A stretch of DNA of 64,000 bases from QHXW01 sp963752965 (lineage in GTDB: Bacteria; Acidobacteriota; Terriglobia; Bryobacterales; Bryobacteraceae): NCBI GenBank assembly GCA_963752965.1, contig CAVWAJ010000008.1, forward strand, positions 558,001-622,000, in the 5' to 3' direction. Under the pieces are notes generated by a model. It did no database searches. It saw nothing but the letters and a program-made list of their open reading frames with translations, and had not been told where the DNA came from. This document shows positions 8,388-16,905 of this stretch, in pieces. The position numbers were made by a program, and so were the translations under genes. Within the stretch, counting starts at the first letter, position 1. Every line of letters begins with the position of its first letter.

Positions 8388-9700
8388 GCCGTAGCTTCCT
8401 TGTCGACAACCCGCCGCATCAACAGTGCCGCCAGCACGAAGAACGCGCCCCCTGTAACCACCGCGGCGAGCCGATTGTTGTTCAGCAGATGACTCATCAC
8501 CCAGCCGAGCCCGAGCGACGCCAGAATCTCCGGAATCACGATGAAGAAATTGAAAATGCCCATGTACACGCCCATCTTTTCCGCGGGAAGCGCGCCGGAG
8601 AGGATCGCGTAAGGCATGGCGAGCGTGCTGGCCCATGCGATGCCCACGCCCACCATCGACAAGAGCAGCAGGTACTGATTGTGAATGACCATGACCGAGA
8701 GCAACCCGCACGCCCCGCAAAGCAGGCAGACGCTGTGCGTGAGACGGCGGCCCAGCGCCCGCGCCATCGCCGGCAGCGCAAACGAAAACGCGAAACAAAC
8801 CGCGGAGTAAGCTGCGAAGCAGACCCCGCCCCACGCCACGCCCGCCGTGTACTGTGGGGAAGCCGGGTCCGTCGCGCCGAATACGTGATGCGCCACCGCC
8901 ACTGGGAAGTACAGCCACATGCAGAAGAGTCCCAGCCACGTGCAAATCTGCACCCAAGCCAGTTGCCCCATGGTCGCGGGCATGGCGCGAACCGACGCGA
9001 TGATGTCACGCGCCCCCGTCAGTATTCCCCGCCCTTCTGACTTCATCTTGCGAAATGCTTCGAGATCCTCGGGCGGCCGCTCCTTGGTGCTCGCCACCGT
9101 CCACATCACGGCCGAGAAGAACACAACCGCGCCGATGTAAAACGAAAATCGCACCGTCAGAGGGATAGCGCCGCCGCCCGTGCCTTGCATATGGCCAGCC
9201 AGCATCCAAGGCAATGACGAGGCGATCACCGCGCCCAGCCCGATGAACAGGCTCTGCATGGCAAATCCCCGGGTGCGCTGCGCTTCCGGCAGCAGATCGG
9301 CGACGAACGCGCGAAAAGGCTCCATGCTGATGTTGATGGACGCGTCGAGTATCCACAGCAAGCCAGCCGCAATCCAGATGGACGGAGCGTTGGGCATCGC
9401 CACAAGCGCTAAAGAACTGAGCACCGCCCCCGTCAGGAAGTACGGCCGGCGGCGTCCTAGTTTTCCCCACGTGTGGTCGCTTAGATGGCCGATGATGGGC
9501 TGTACGATCAAGCCCGTGAGCGGCGCGGCCAACCAGAGCATCGGAATCTGATCGGGTTTGGCGCCCAGATATTCATAAATGGCGCTCATGTTGGCCATTT
9601 GCAGGCCCCAGCCGAACTGGATGCCGAAAAATCCAAGGCACATGTTCCAGATCTGCCAAAAACTCGCCGGCGTCTGGGCTGCTTGTTTGGTCGGGCTCAT
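8384..9700 (-). CDS. GPH/SUT-type MFS sugar transporter
   Basis: 438 aa with about 12 hydrophobic segments. The loop GKLGRRRPYFLTG and the N-terminal sequence FWQIWNMCLGFFGIQFGWGLQMAN are typical of the glycoside-pentoside-hexuronide/sucrose-type cation symporters (MalI/SUT-like). The start ATG at 9700 overlaps the malQ stop (ATGA), and its stop overlaps the GH13 start (TTGA), so it is translationally coupled on both sides. Between a maltodextrin-processing cytoplasmic enzyme and a secreted glucanase, it most likely imports maltose or maltodextrins with H+ or Na+. The exact sugar is inferred from the neighbours. Confidence 0.85.
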   Translation of the reverse strand: MSPTKQAAQTPASFWQIWNMCLGFFGIQFGWGLQMANMSAIYEYLGAKPDQIPMLWLAAPLTGLIVQPIIGHLSDHTWGKLGRRRPYFLTGAVLSSLALVAMPNAPSIWIAAGLLWILDASINISMEPFRAFVADLLPEAQRTRGFAMQSLFIGLGAVIASSLPWMLAGHMQGTGGGAIPLTVRFSFYIGAVVFFSAVMWTVASTKERPPEDLEAFRKMKSEGRGILTGARDIIASVRAMPATMGQLAWVQICTWLGLFCMWLYFPVAVAHHVFGATDPASPQYTAGVAWGGVCFAAYSAVCFAFSFALPAMARALGRRLTHSVCLLCGACGLLSVMVIHNQYLLLLSMVGVGIAWASTLAMPYAILSGALPAEKMGVYMGIFNFFIVIPEILASLGLGWVMSHLLNNNRLAAVVTGGAFFVLAALLMRRVVDKEATA

Positions 9701-11241
9701 CGCTCGAAGGTCTCCGTGAGATTTCGCATCCGCCGGCTCAGTTCCGGGGTGAGCGCACCGCTCGAAAAGCGCCAGCGCCAGTTGCCGCTCGGAGTCGCGG
9801 GAAGGTTCATGCGCGCCTCGGTTCCCAGGCCCAGAACGTCTTGCAGCGGGAACACAACGGTATCGGCCACTGAAGCCATCAACGCACGGATGAACGCCCA
9901 ATGGATCTCCTGCCCGCCCAGGTTCAGATACCGGCTCGTGTACTCTCGCTCCTTGCGAATATCCTCTTCGGTGCGCGTGCTTTCGCCTTGGCCGCTGCTC
10001 GTCCACCACCCCACGGTGGTATCGCAATCCTGGGTCCCTGTGTAGGCGACGCGCTCCCGTGGGTAATTATGCGGGCGGAAATCGGGCCCCTGCGGATCGT
10101 TTCCGAACGCGAATTGCAGAATACTCATACCGGGAAAACCGAATCGCAAGCGAATCGATTCCACCTCAGGAGTGATGACTCCGAGGTTCTCCGCCACCAG
10201 CGGCAATCTTCCCAGCGCGTCCACCGCCGCTTGTAATAACTCCGCGCCCGGCCCTTTGACCCAGCGGCCGTTCGCCGCCGTGGTCTCTCCCGCCGGCACG
10301 GCCCAATAAGCTTCGAATCCCCGAAAGTGGTCCAGCCGGATCAGATCCACCGTCGCCAGCGTCGCCGCCAGCCGCTCGATCCACCACCGGTACCCCGTGC
10401 GCGCCAGTACATCCCATCGGTATAGCGGATTGCCCCAAAGCTGACCAGTCGCGCTGAAGTAGTCCGGCGGCACTCCCGCCACGCTCATTGGATTCCCGTT
10501 CTCATCCAGCTCGAAATATTCCGGGTGTGCCCAGACGTCGGCGCTATCGTGCGCCACATAGATGGGCACGTCTCCCATAACGTGGATGCCACGGTCGCTA
10601 CAATACTGCTTCAAGCTTCGCCACTGTTGAAAGAATTCGAATTGGTAGTAGCGATACAGGCCGATTTCTCGCCTCAGACGTTCCCGCGCTGCTTCGAGCG
10701 CCTCCGGGCGGCGTGAACGCACACCGGCATCCCAGTGGGTCCATATGAACTCTTGCCCGTGCTCGTGCTTGAGCGCCATGAAGAGCGAGTAATCATCCAT
10801 CCAGCCGCTCTGCTGAGCACAGAAAGCCTCAAACTGCGCGCGCGTTTCCCCGGTGGCGTGAATGAGAAATTCGCGCCCCGCGCGCGCCAACAGCTTCATC
10901 TTCCATGGGATGACCCATCCGTAGTCGGCCTCATTTTCGGGAAAAGCTGGTGTGTCGCCGAGCGTCTCGGCGGGCAGCAGGCCCTTTTCCATCAGCCGAT
11001 CAAGACTAATGAGCAGAGGATTCCCGGCAAACGCGGAGAAGCATTGGTAGGGCGAGTCCCCGTAGCCGGTCGGACCGAGCGGCAGCACCTGCCAGAGGCG
11101 CTGCCCGGCATCATTCAGGAAATCGGCGAAACGGTACGCTTCCGTGCCCAGATCGCCAATACCGAACCGCCCCGGCAGTGAGGTAGGGTGCAAAAGAATG
11201 CCGCTCAACCGCGACTGGCGACGAGGTAAAGGAGACGCCAC
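9697..11241 (-). CDS. malQ: 4-alpha-glucanotransferase (amylomaltase)
   Basis: GH77 enzyme that disproportionates maltodextrins in the cytoplasm; 514 aa, a usual length. Family segments are visible: SGILLHPTSLPGRFGIGDLG at the N-terminus, LPLGPTGYGDSPYQ, GDVPIYVAHDSADVW, IRLDHFRGFEAYWAVP with the catalytic Asp, VAENLGVITPEV with the acid Glu, and YTGTQDCDT. The start is a GTG at 11241. It is the first gene of a three-gene operon with the transporter and the secreted GH13 enzyme, which together form an alpha-glucan uptake and use pathway. Confidence 0.93.
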   Translation of the reverse strand: MASPLPRRQSRLSGILLHPTSLPGRFGIGDLGTEAYRFADFLNDAGQRLWQVLPLGPTGYGDSPYQCFSAFAGNPLLISLDRLMEKGLLPAETLGDTPAFPENEADYGWVIPWKMKLLARAGREFLIHATGETRAQFEAFCAQQSGWMDDYSLFMALKHEHGQEFIWTHWDAGVRSRRPEALEAARERLRREIGLYRYYQFEFFQQWRSLKQYCSDRGIHVMGDVPIYVAHDSADVWAHPEYFELDENGNPMSVAGVPPDYFSATGQLWGNPLYRWDVLARTGYRWWIERLAATLATVDLIRLDHFRGFEAYWAVPAGETTAANGRWVKGPGAELLQAAVDALGRLPLVAENLGVITPEVESIRLRFGFPGMSILQFAFGNDPQGPDFRPHNYPRERVAYTGTQDCDTTVGWWTSSGQGESTRTEEDIRKEREYTSRYLNLGGQEIHWAFIRALMASVADTVVFPLQDVLGLGTEARMNLPATPSGNWRWRFSSGALTPELSRRMRNLTETFER

Positions 11242-11289
11242 CCCTGGAGACTACCACCTCAGGCGGCTTTTTGCTAACACAATGCGGCG

Positions 11290-11613
11290 CTAGATTCCCG
11301 CGCGCTGCACCCGCCCCTTGAACTCAATCCGAGCGGGCAAGTGAGCTAAGGCGTTCTCGACTTCATGCAAGATCGATCTTACAGAGTCTGTGCCAACTTC
11401 AGTGACTTCCGGTGCCGCCAGCCGCTGGGCGGCCCTCGCGCACACCGCGTTGGCTTTCGAACGGGCATCGGTTGCCTGCTGCAACTTGCCCAAAGAATAT
11501 GCGGTAGAAGAGAATTTTGCGAATACTAAGGCGGCCTTCAACTCGCTTTTCGCGAGTTCAAGTTCATTAAGAGAAGACTCGGAATCCAACTGTTCCGTGC
11601 CGGGATTTTGCAT
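11290..11613 (-). CDS. small hypothetical helical protein
   Basis: 107 aa from the ATG at 11613; a TTG nine bases upstream is an alternative. I do not recognise a family. The composition is Ala/Glu/Leu-rich with long amphipathic stretches (SLNELELAKSELKAALVFAKFSS and the following Ala/Arg-rich part), so a helical bundle is likely. There is no signal peptide or membrane segment. It ends 48 bp before the start of malQ and could be co-transcribed with that operon. Confidence 0.5.
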   Translation of the reverse strand: MQNPGTEQLDSESSLNELELAKSELKAALVFAKFSSTAYSLGKLQQATDARSKANAVCARAAQRLAAPEVTEVGTDSVRSILHEVENALAHLPARIEFKGRVQRAGI

Positions 11614-11699
11614 ACACCTCAATTTTACCGCCTAGCGACATCACAAAGCCAATCAGATAACTCCTATTCTGTATTATCCATATGATAAATAAGCACTTA

Positions 11700-13544
11700 T
11701 CAACGAGTACCAACCGCACTAGCTACCCGGCTTTGGCGATGATACGCCAGGAACGCGGCGGCCCCCTCCGCCTTCATGTACCGCTGCAGCACGGCCGGGT
11801 CTGTCTCGCGAAGATCCACCAGCACCAATCCGTCCAGCGCTTCTGAGAAATCCGGATCTACGTTGAATCCCAAGAGCTTACCGCCCAGCCTCATGTACTG
11901 CTTAAGCAGAATCGGCAGACCCTTGCCGTCCGACTCGATGTCGGAGATCGGCACCGAGAGCGAATCCAGGTCCGGCAGCAGGCTGCTGATCACGCGGGCG
12001 TCCAGATCCCAGTCGAGCGGCGGCCGAAACGGGCGCCGAGGCCGGATCAACGCCGCCAGGTCCTCATCCCGCAGATGCCGTTCGAGGAAGTGCGCCAGCA
12101 GCCGTCGCGATGCCGGGTTGTAATCGTTGCTGATGCTCACCGCGCCAAACAGGATCGGGGTCTCGGGGTTCCTGGCCACAAAGGTGCCCAGCCCCTTCCA
12201 AAGCAGAAACAGCGGCGGATGCTGCCGTTGATATTCCGGCCGGATGAACGAACGCCCCAGCTCGAGCGAGTTTCCGATGCGGTAAAAGAACCTCGGATCG
12301 TAGTGGAACAACGTGCTGGTGTAAAGCCCCTTCGGCCCCCACTGCCCCAGAATCTCCTGCGTCCTGCCAACCCTATACGCACCAACCAGTTCCTGCTTCG
12401 TTTTGTTCCATACGAAGAGGTGCAAGTAGTACGAATCAAAGGAATCCAAATCACTACTCTTTCCCGTGCCCTCGCCCACCTGGCGAAAAGCGATTTCGCG
12501 CAGACGCCCCAGTTCCGGCAGCACGTAGGGCAGTTGATCCGCCGCCGCTAGGTACACTGCGTACTCGTTCGAATCCGCAACACACTGTTCGGCGTCGAGG
12601 TGCTGTATATCGTCGGCCAGCGCTTCCCGAGGGGTCTCCGGAGCAATCGGATCCAGCGGCTTCTTGGGTACCACGGAGCGGATCATGCGCGGTACCAGGC
12701 GCATGTCGGGCTCCCCGCGCCGCGCCAGCAGATAGGTTCTCCAGCGCAGATATGATGTCGCGTCCTTGTCGCCCGGGATGTCTGCAATCGCCTTACTTGG
12801 AATCGGCGTCCCGATCCGCACTTCCACGTTCTTGCCCATCTTGTTCAACAGTTCCATGGGCAACCGGATCGTCCGCAAGCGCGGGTGGAACATGCCGAGC
12901 AGGTGAAACGGAATGCTGTTGCTTCCCTTGAAGAAAACCGGAACCACCGCGGCGCCGGTCATGCGCGCGAGGCGCGAAACCGTGTCGCTCCACTCCGGGT
13001 CGGCCACCTCCCCATGCAATTTCCAATGTGAAACCTCGCCCGCCGGAAAGATGACCACCAGCCCGCCCGACTTCAGCCACCGGATCGAGTTCCGGAGCGC
13101 CCGGCTGTTGATCGCAGCCGATCCCGGCCCTTGAAACGGATCGACAAAAATGCACTGCCCGTCGGCTTCCGGCAGACCCGCCAGAAGGTAGTTCGCCATG
13201 ATCTTCACGTCCGGCCGCAGGCGCGGCAGCATCGTGCCCAGAATCGCCCCTTCCAGCAGGCCGAACGGATGGTTCGCCACCACGACAACCGGCCCGGTTT
13301 TCGGAATTCCGGCCAGATCCTCGGCATCCACTTCGTAACTGATCTGCAACTCGTTCAGGAGATTCTCAAGGATCGGCCGGCCGTCAGTCCTCCTGACCTT
13401 TTGATACAGATCGCGCAGCCGGTCGAGCAGCAGAAGCTTCTCCCAGAAGACGTCTTCCACGCTGCGGTTCGTTTTCCCGAGCAGATTGCGGCTTAGGATG
13501 CTGGCCGGATTGGTGGCCACAACTTGAGACTCCAGGTTCGGCAT
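11700..13544 (-). CDS. OlsF-like bifunctional acyltransferase (LPLAT plus GNAT)
   Basis: 614 aa with two domains. Residues ~60-260 form a PlsC/hemolysin-like lysophospholipid acyltransferase: VVVVANHPFGLLEG is the catalytic His block, and VVIFPAGEVSHW and AAVVPVFFKGSNS follow. Residues ~320-590 form a GNAT-type N-acyltransferase like OlsB: VGAYRVGRTQEILG, SLELGRSFIRPEYQ and LWKGLGTFVARN. The combination matches OlsF-type proteins that make ornithine lipids in two steps: N-acylation of the amino acid, then O-acylation of the lyso-lipid. Ornithine as substrate is inferred. It is monocistronic in appearance, at the inner face of the cytoplasmic membrane. Confidence 0.75.
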   Translation of the reverse strand: MPNLESQVVATNPASILSRNLLGKTNRSVEDVFWEKLLLLDRLRDLYQKVRRTDGRPILENLLNELQISYEVDAEDLAGIPKTGPVVVVANHPFGLLEGAILGTMLPRLRPDVKIMANYLLAGLPEADGQCIFVDPFQGPGSAAINSRALRNSIRWLKSGGLVVIFPAGEVSHWKLHGEVADPEWSDTVSRLARMTGAAVVPVFFKGSNSIPFHLLGMFHPRLRTIRLPMELLNKMGKNVEVRIGTPIPSKAIADIPGDKDATSYLRWRTYLLARRGEPDMRLVPRMIRSVVPKKPLDPIAPETPREALADDIQHLDAEQCVADSNEYAVYLAAADQLPYVLPELGRLREIAFRQVGEGTGKSSDLDSFDSYYLHLFVWNKTKQELVGAYRVGRTQEILGQWGPKGLYTSTLFHYDPRFFYRIGNSLELGRSFIRPEYQRQHPPLFLLWKGLGTFVARNPETPILFGAVSISNDYNPASRRLLAHFLERHLRDEDLAALIRPRRPFRPPLDWDLDARVISSLLPDLDSLSVPISDIESDGKGLPILLKQYMRLGGKLLGFNVDPDFSEALDGLVLVDLRETDPAVLQRYMKAEGAAAFLAYHRQSRVASAVGTR

Positions 13545-13670
13545 GTCCCTGAATACCGCAATGGCTTTTCAATGGAATGACAGCGCCGTTATAACCGTGT
13601 GAAGCTACGGCGGACGGACCCTAGATTTATTGCGATTTGATTACGAATGTAGTTACAGATTGCGCACGGG

Positions 13671-14762
13671 CTATTTATAGCCGCGGAACAGGGCCACAAT
13701 TTCGATCAGCAGGATGACCACCACCATCAGCTCCAGAAAGAAACCGCGCCCCTCGCGAAACTCGCTCACCATGAATTCGTAAAGTTCCCCCGCCGTTCGC
13801 AACTTTTCGTCCACCAGATGGCGGTAATCGTTGACGCCGATTTTCGCAGAAGCCAACTGGTACGCCCGCGCGTAAAACATGTCGCTCAGGAACTTGATGG
13901 CGTTGTCGGTGCGCTCGGTAAGCTCGGTGAGGTCCAGGCGCAACGTGTTCAGACGCTTGGCCTCTCCCGCCAAGCGCCAGCGCCGGAAAAAGTTGGCGCG
14001 TTCGAGCGAGTGGTAGGCCTGCTTCAAGACGCGCGTGAGCACTTCATCGTACCGCCGGTATTCCAGCAACTGCGTATTTGCGTATTCGAGCAGTTGCACC
14101 ATCGCGGCGGCGCCCTCGGTCGTGTCGTAGAGGAACGCAGCCATCCAGCCGGCGACCAGAAGGTCCGTCGGATAGTACGACATACTCGAACCCAGCACTT
14201 CCCGCTCCTCGGTCGGCGAGAGCGGATGTAGATCGCCGCGGACGATCTGCGCGATGGCCGGGCCGTATTGCGCCACGAGTTCGGCGGCGCTCAGAACCCG
14301 GCTCTCGCTCAGCCGTACCTCGTAAACGTGCACCGCGTAGTAAACTTCGTCGAGCCACTCGGCGTACGGTTTGCGCATCGCGCGTGTCAGGCTGGCCAGC
14401 CGTTTGCGCACAATCTGGAGCGCCTTCTGCTCAATCTCCGGCTGCTCAGTCCAGCGGTTGGTCAGCCGGATGAGTTCTTCCCACGACGCCTGGAACGGCA
14501 GCTCGACTTCGAGGCTGACCACGCCGTAGTGAAAATACTCCAGCCTTCCTACGAACGATTCGCCGCTCGAGAGGCACACGCTCTCAGAGGTCTCGACCAC
14601 CGGCGGCTGCTCGAAACGCACGTAGACCGGCGCGGGCAGCTTGAATTCGGGCTTGCGGCCCGGTGGGCTGACCCCCACGAGCTCACGCACCACGTCCAGA
14701 TCGATCTCGTCAGCGACGTCGTAGAACAACAGCGCGCGAAACGATCCTCGGCACGTGGTCAT
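13671..14762 (-). CDS. uncharacterised protein with C-terminal membrane anchor (RMD1/DUF155-like layout)
   Basis: 363 aa. The N-terminal half is a mixed strand/helix domain (RALLFYDVADEIDLDVV; YFHYGVVSLEVELPF). The C-terminal half is long helices (NTLRLDLTELTERTDNAIKF) ending in one membrane segment, FFLELMVVVILLIEIVALF. This order resembles RMD1/RMND1 (DUF155) proteins, which end in helices and a single TM, but I cannot confirm membership by eye. The gene starts 20 bp after the sugar kinase on the same strand, so it is probably the last gene of the gnd-kinase-kinase group. Function unknown. Confidence 0.6.
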   Translation of the reverse strand: MTTCRGSFRALLFYDVADEIDLDVVRELVGVSPPGRKPEFKLPAPVYVRFEQPPVVETSESVCLSSGESFVGRLEYFHYGVVSLEVELPFQASWEELIRLTNRWTEQPEIEQKALQIVRKRLASLTRAMRKPYAEWLDEVYYAVHVYEVRLSESRVLSAAELVAQYGPAIAQIVRGDLHPLSPTEEREVLGSSMSYYPTDLLVAGWMAAFLYDTTEGAAAMVQLLEYANTQLLEYRRYDEVLTRVLKQAYHSLERANFFRRWRLAGEAKRLNTLRLDLTELTERTDNAIKFLSDMFYARAYQLASAKIGVNDYRHLVDEKLRTAGELYEFMVSEFREGRGFFLELMVVVILLIEIVALFRGYK

Positions 14763-14782
14763 TAGGTACTACCCGCTTCTGC

Positions 14783-15865
14783 TCAGCGCTGGATGCGCGC
14801 CGAGCCGCCCTTGGCGAAGGCCCGCACTTGCTCGACGGTAGCCATCGTCGTATCGCCCGGAAACGTCGTGAGCAATGCGCCGTGAGCCCAGCCCAGTTTA
14901 ACCGCCTCCTCGGGTGTTTCGCCGGTGAGTGCGCCGAAGAAGAAGCCCGAGGCGAATCCATCCCCGCCGCCGACTCGGTCGTGAATGTGCAGCTCGCACG
15001 TCGGAGCGACGTGTGTTTTTCCGTTGATCCACGCCACTGCGCTCCAACTGTGGTGGTTAGTCGAGTGTACCTCGCGCAGCGTCGTCGCGACAATCTTCAC
15101 CTGCGGATGCTTCTCCACCACGCGATCGATCATCCCGAAAAATGCGCTCGGATCCAATTTGGACTTGGCGGCAACCTCTGGACCGGGAATACCCAGGCCC
15201 TTTTGCAGATCCTCTTCATTGCCGACAACCACATCGACCTGCTTCATAATGCGCCCGATGACCGCGGCCGCGCGATCCTGCCCGCCGGATATCTTCCAGA
15301 GCTTCTCGCGAAAGTTTAGATCAAAAGAAACAACCGCGCCCGCCGCTTTGGCGGCCTGCATGCCCTCGATAATCACCTCGGCCGTGGTCTCCGAGAGTGC
15401 CGCAAAAATACCGCCGCTATGAAACCAGCGCACGCCGCCGGCGAAGATCGCGTTCCAGTCGAAGTCGCCAGGCTTGAGCCGCGCAGCAGCTTCATTGCAC
15501 CGGTTGTAGAAAACGACGGGCGCGCGCACGCCGTATCCCTGATCGCTGTAAACCGTGGCGATGTTCGGTCCATTGACCCCGTTGTGTTCGAAATGCTTGT
15601 AGAAAGGTTTGACGCCCATGGCCCGCACGCGCTCGGCAACTAGATCGCCAATCGGATAGTCCACCATCGCCGAGGCGATCCCGGTTTTCAGACGGAAGCA
15701 GTCCGCCAGGTTCGCGGCGACATTAAATTCGCCGCCACTCACGTGAATCTGGCAATGCGTCGCCTTCCGAAACGGGATGATGCCGGGATCCAACCGGTGG
15801 ACCAGCGCTCCAGTAGAGACAAAGTCGAGCGCGCCTTGCTTGGGGATATTCAAACCAAAACTCAT
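14783..15865 (-). CDS. PfkB-family sugar kinase, probably 2-keto-3-deoxygluconate kinase
   Basis: 360 aa ribokinase-fold kinase. The N-terminal GGEFNVAANLADCF motif binds sugar, and the C-terminal DRVGGGDGFASGFFFG contains the catalytic Asp in the anion-hole loop. SFDLNFREKLW and VVVGNEEDL are the middle family motifs. Similarity to KDG kinases is the best guess and would feed the Entner-Doudoroff route, in line with 6-phosphogluconate dehydrogenase in the same gene run. The ATG at 15865 has AGGAG seven bases upstream. Another PfkB substrate is possible. Confidence 0.75.
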   Translation of the reverse strand: MSFGLNIPKQGALDFVSTGALVHRLDPGIIPFRKATHCQIHVSGGEFNVAANLADCFRLKTGIASAMVDYPIGDLVAERVRAMGVKPFYKHFEHNGVNGPNIATVYSDQGYGVRAPVVFYNRCNEAAARLKPGDFDWNAIFAGGVRWFHSGGIFAALSETTAEVIIEGMQAAKAAGAVVSFDLNFREKLWKISGGQDRAAAVIGRIMKQVDVVVGNEEDLQKGLGIPGPEVAAKSKLDPSAFFGMIDRVVEKHPQVKIVATTLREVHSTNHHSWSAVAWINGKTHVAPTCELHIHDRVGGGDGFASGFFFGALTGETPEEAVKLGWAHGALLTTFPGDTTMATVEQVRAFAKGGSARIQR

Positions 15866-15960
15866 GCAGTTCTCCTGTGGAAGTTGTTGCTGGCCGTATG
15901 AGCAATGCTGTGTCCGGCCAGACCCGTTGAGGGGTTACCACCGCACTATAACAGATGGGA

Positions 15961-16872
15961 CTAATCCCCGTGCCTCATGGCAGGAACGCTTTGGGCGCAG
16001 GCCACATCCCAGTTCACCTCACCCACGCCGGTCGACACTGCCCAAAGCGCATTCTCAACCGACCGCACAAACACCCATTCACCGATTCGCTCGGACGATA
16101 AATCAAGCTCTCGCGCGACACGCGAGATCAATCGGTTCATGTCCGCCTTCATGATTCGCGCTGGTAACAAGGAACGGATCAGATGCCCGGCATCAAAAGC
16201 CGGATCGCCAACCAGCGGCTTAGGGTCGATCACCAGCCATGGCTCGCGCTCCGCCGCCAATATGTTGTCCAAATGAAAATCGCGGTTTGCTATCGTGCTG
16301 GTTTCCGTGTCATTCGCCAGGTGCTGGCATACCTCGATGGCACGGCGAAGCAAGCGCTCCGCGAAAGGCCTGCCCGCTGCCTCATATTTTTCGGAAAAGT
16401 TATCGGCCCAACCCCTCACCAATGCGGTGACCCGGTGGAACCGGTGGCCGGCCGGCACTGGCACCCACAACCGGCGCAATAGGGAGCAAGCTATACCGAT
16501 GGCCGCATCGCGATCGCCATGTATATCGAGCGAGATCCCTGGTTCCAGCCGCTCCAGCAAGAGCGCTCCCCGCTGGTGGTCCGCATCGAGCAGGCGCACC
16601 GCTCCTCTTCCGTTCCAGAGCGCCAGCGCGTCGGCTTCGTGCTCTGTTTCCTCATCCAGAAGACTGACTTTGAGCACCACTCGGCTCCCATCCGCCCGAA
16701 CGGCTGGAGCTACAAATGCGAGGCAGCCTCCCTCGAACGGGAGACCGATCTCCGTGAGCGACCAGCTTTCGCGAAGCTCATCGATCAGGCGAGGCAGTCC
16801 CGCCAGCCACGCACGGCCCGCCTCGCCGTTTGCCGCAAGCTGCATGCGGACTACGGATTCGGGAACCTTCAT
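15961..16872 (-). CDS. aminoglycoside/streptomycin phosphotransferase-like kinase (APH(6) family)
   Basis: 303 aa. The C-terminal catalytic part has NRDFHLDNIL (normally HGDxHxxN; here Asn-Arg precedes the catalytic Asp) followed by VIDPKPLVGDPAFDAG, which is the hallmark of the streptomycin 6-kinase group. The N-lobe contains VVLKVSLLDEE with the ATP-binding Lys. Chromosomal members often have no proven resistance role, so a metabolic or housekeeping kinase is equally likely. It begins 33 bp after the gnd stop and is probably co-transcribed with it. Confidence 0.75.
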   Translation of the reverse strand: MKVPESVVRMQLAANGEAGRAWLAGLPRLIDELRESWSLTEIGLPFEGGCLAFVAPAVRADGSRVVLKVSLLDEETEHEADALALWNGRGAVRLLDADHQRGALLLERLEPGISLDIHGDRDAAIGIACSLLRRLWVPVPAGHRFHRVTALVRGWADNFSEKYEAAGRPFAERLLRRAIEVCQHLANDTETSTIANRDFHLDNILAAEREPWLVIDPKPLVGDPAFDAGHLIRSLLPARIMKADMNRLISRVARELDLSSERIGEWVFVRSVENALWAVSTGVGEVNWDVACAQSVPAMRHGD

Positions 16873-16905
16873 GAAAACGGCGGCCCGCTGCCGGGCCGCA
16901 CCTAT

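Noticed and set aside
8388..8957. Extension of the GH13 frame upstream to 8957
   Set aside because: It overlaps the transporter gene; the TTG at 8387 has a good SD and a signal peptide directly after it.
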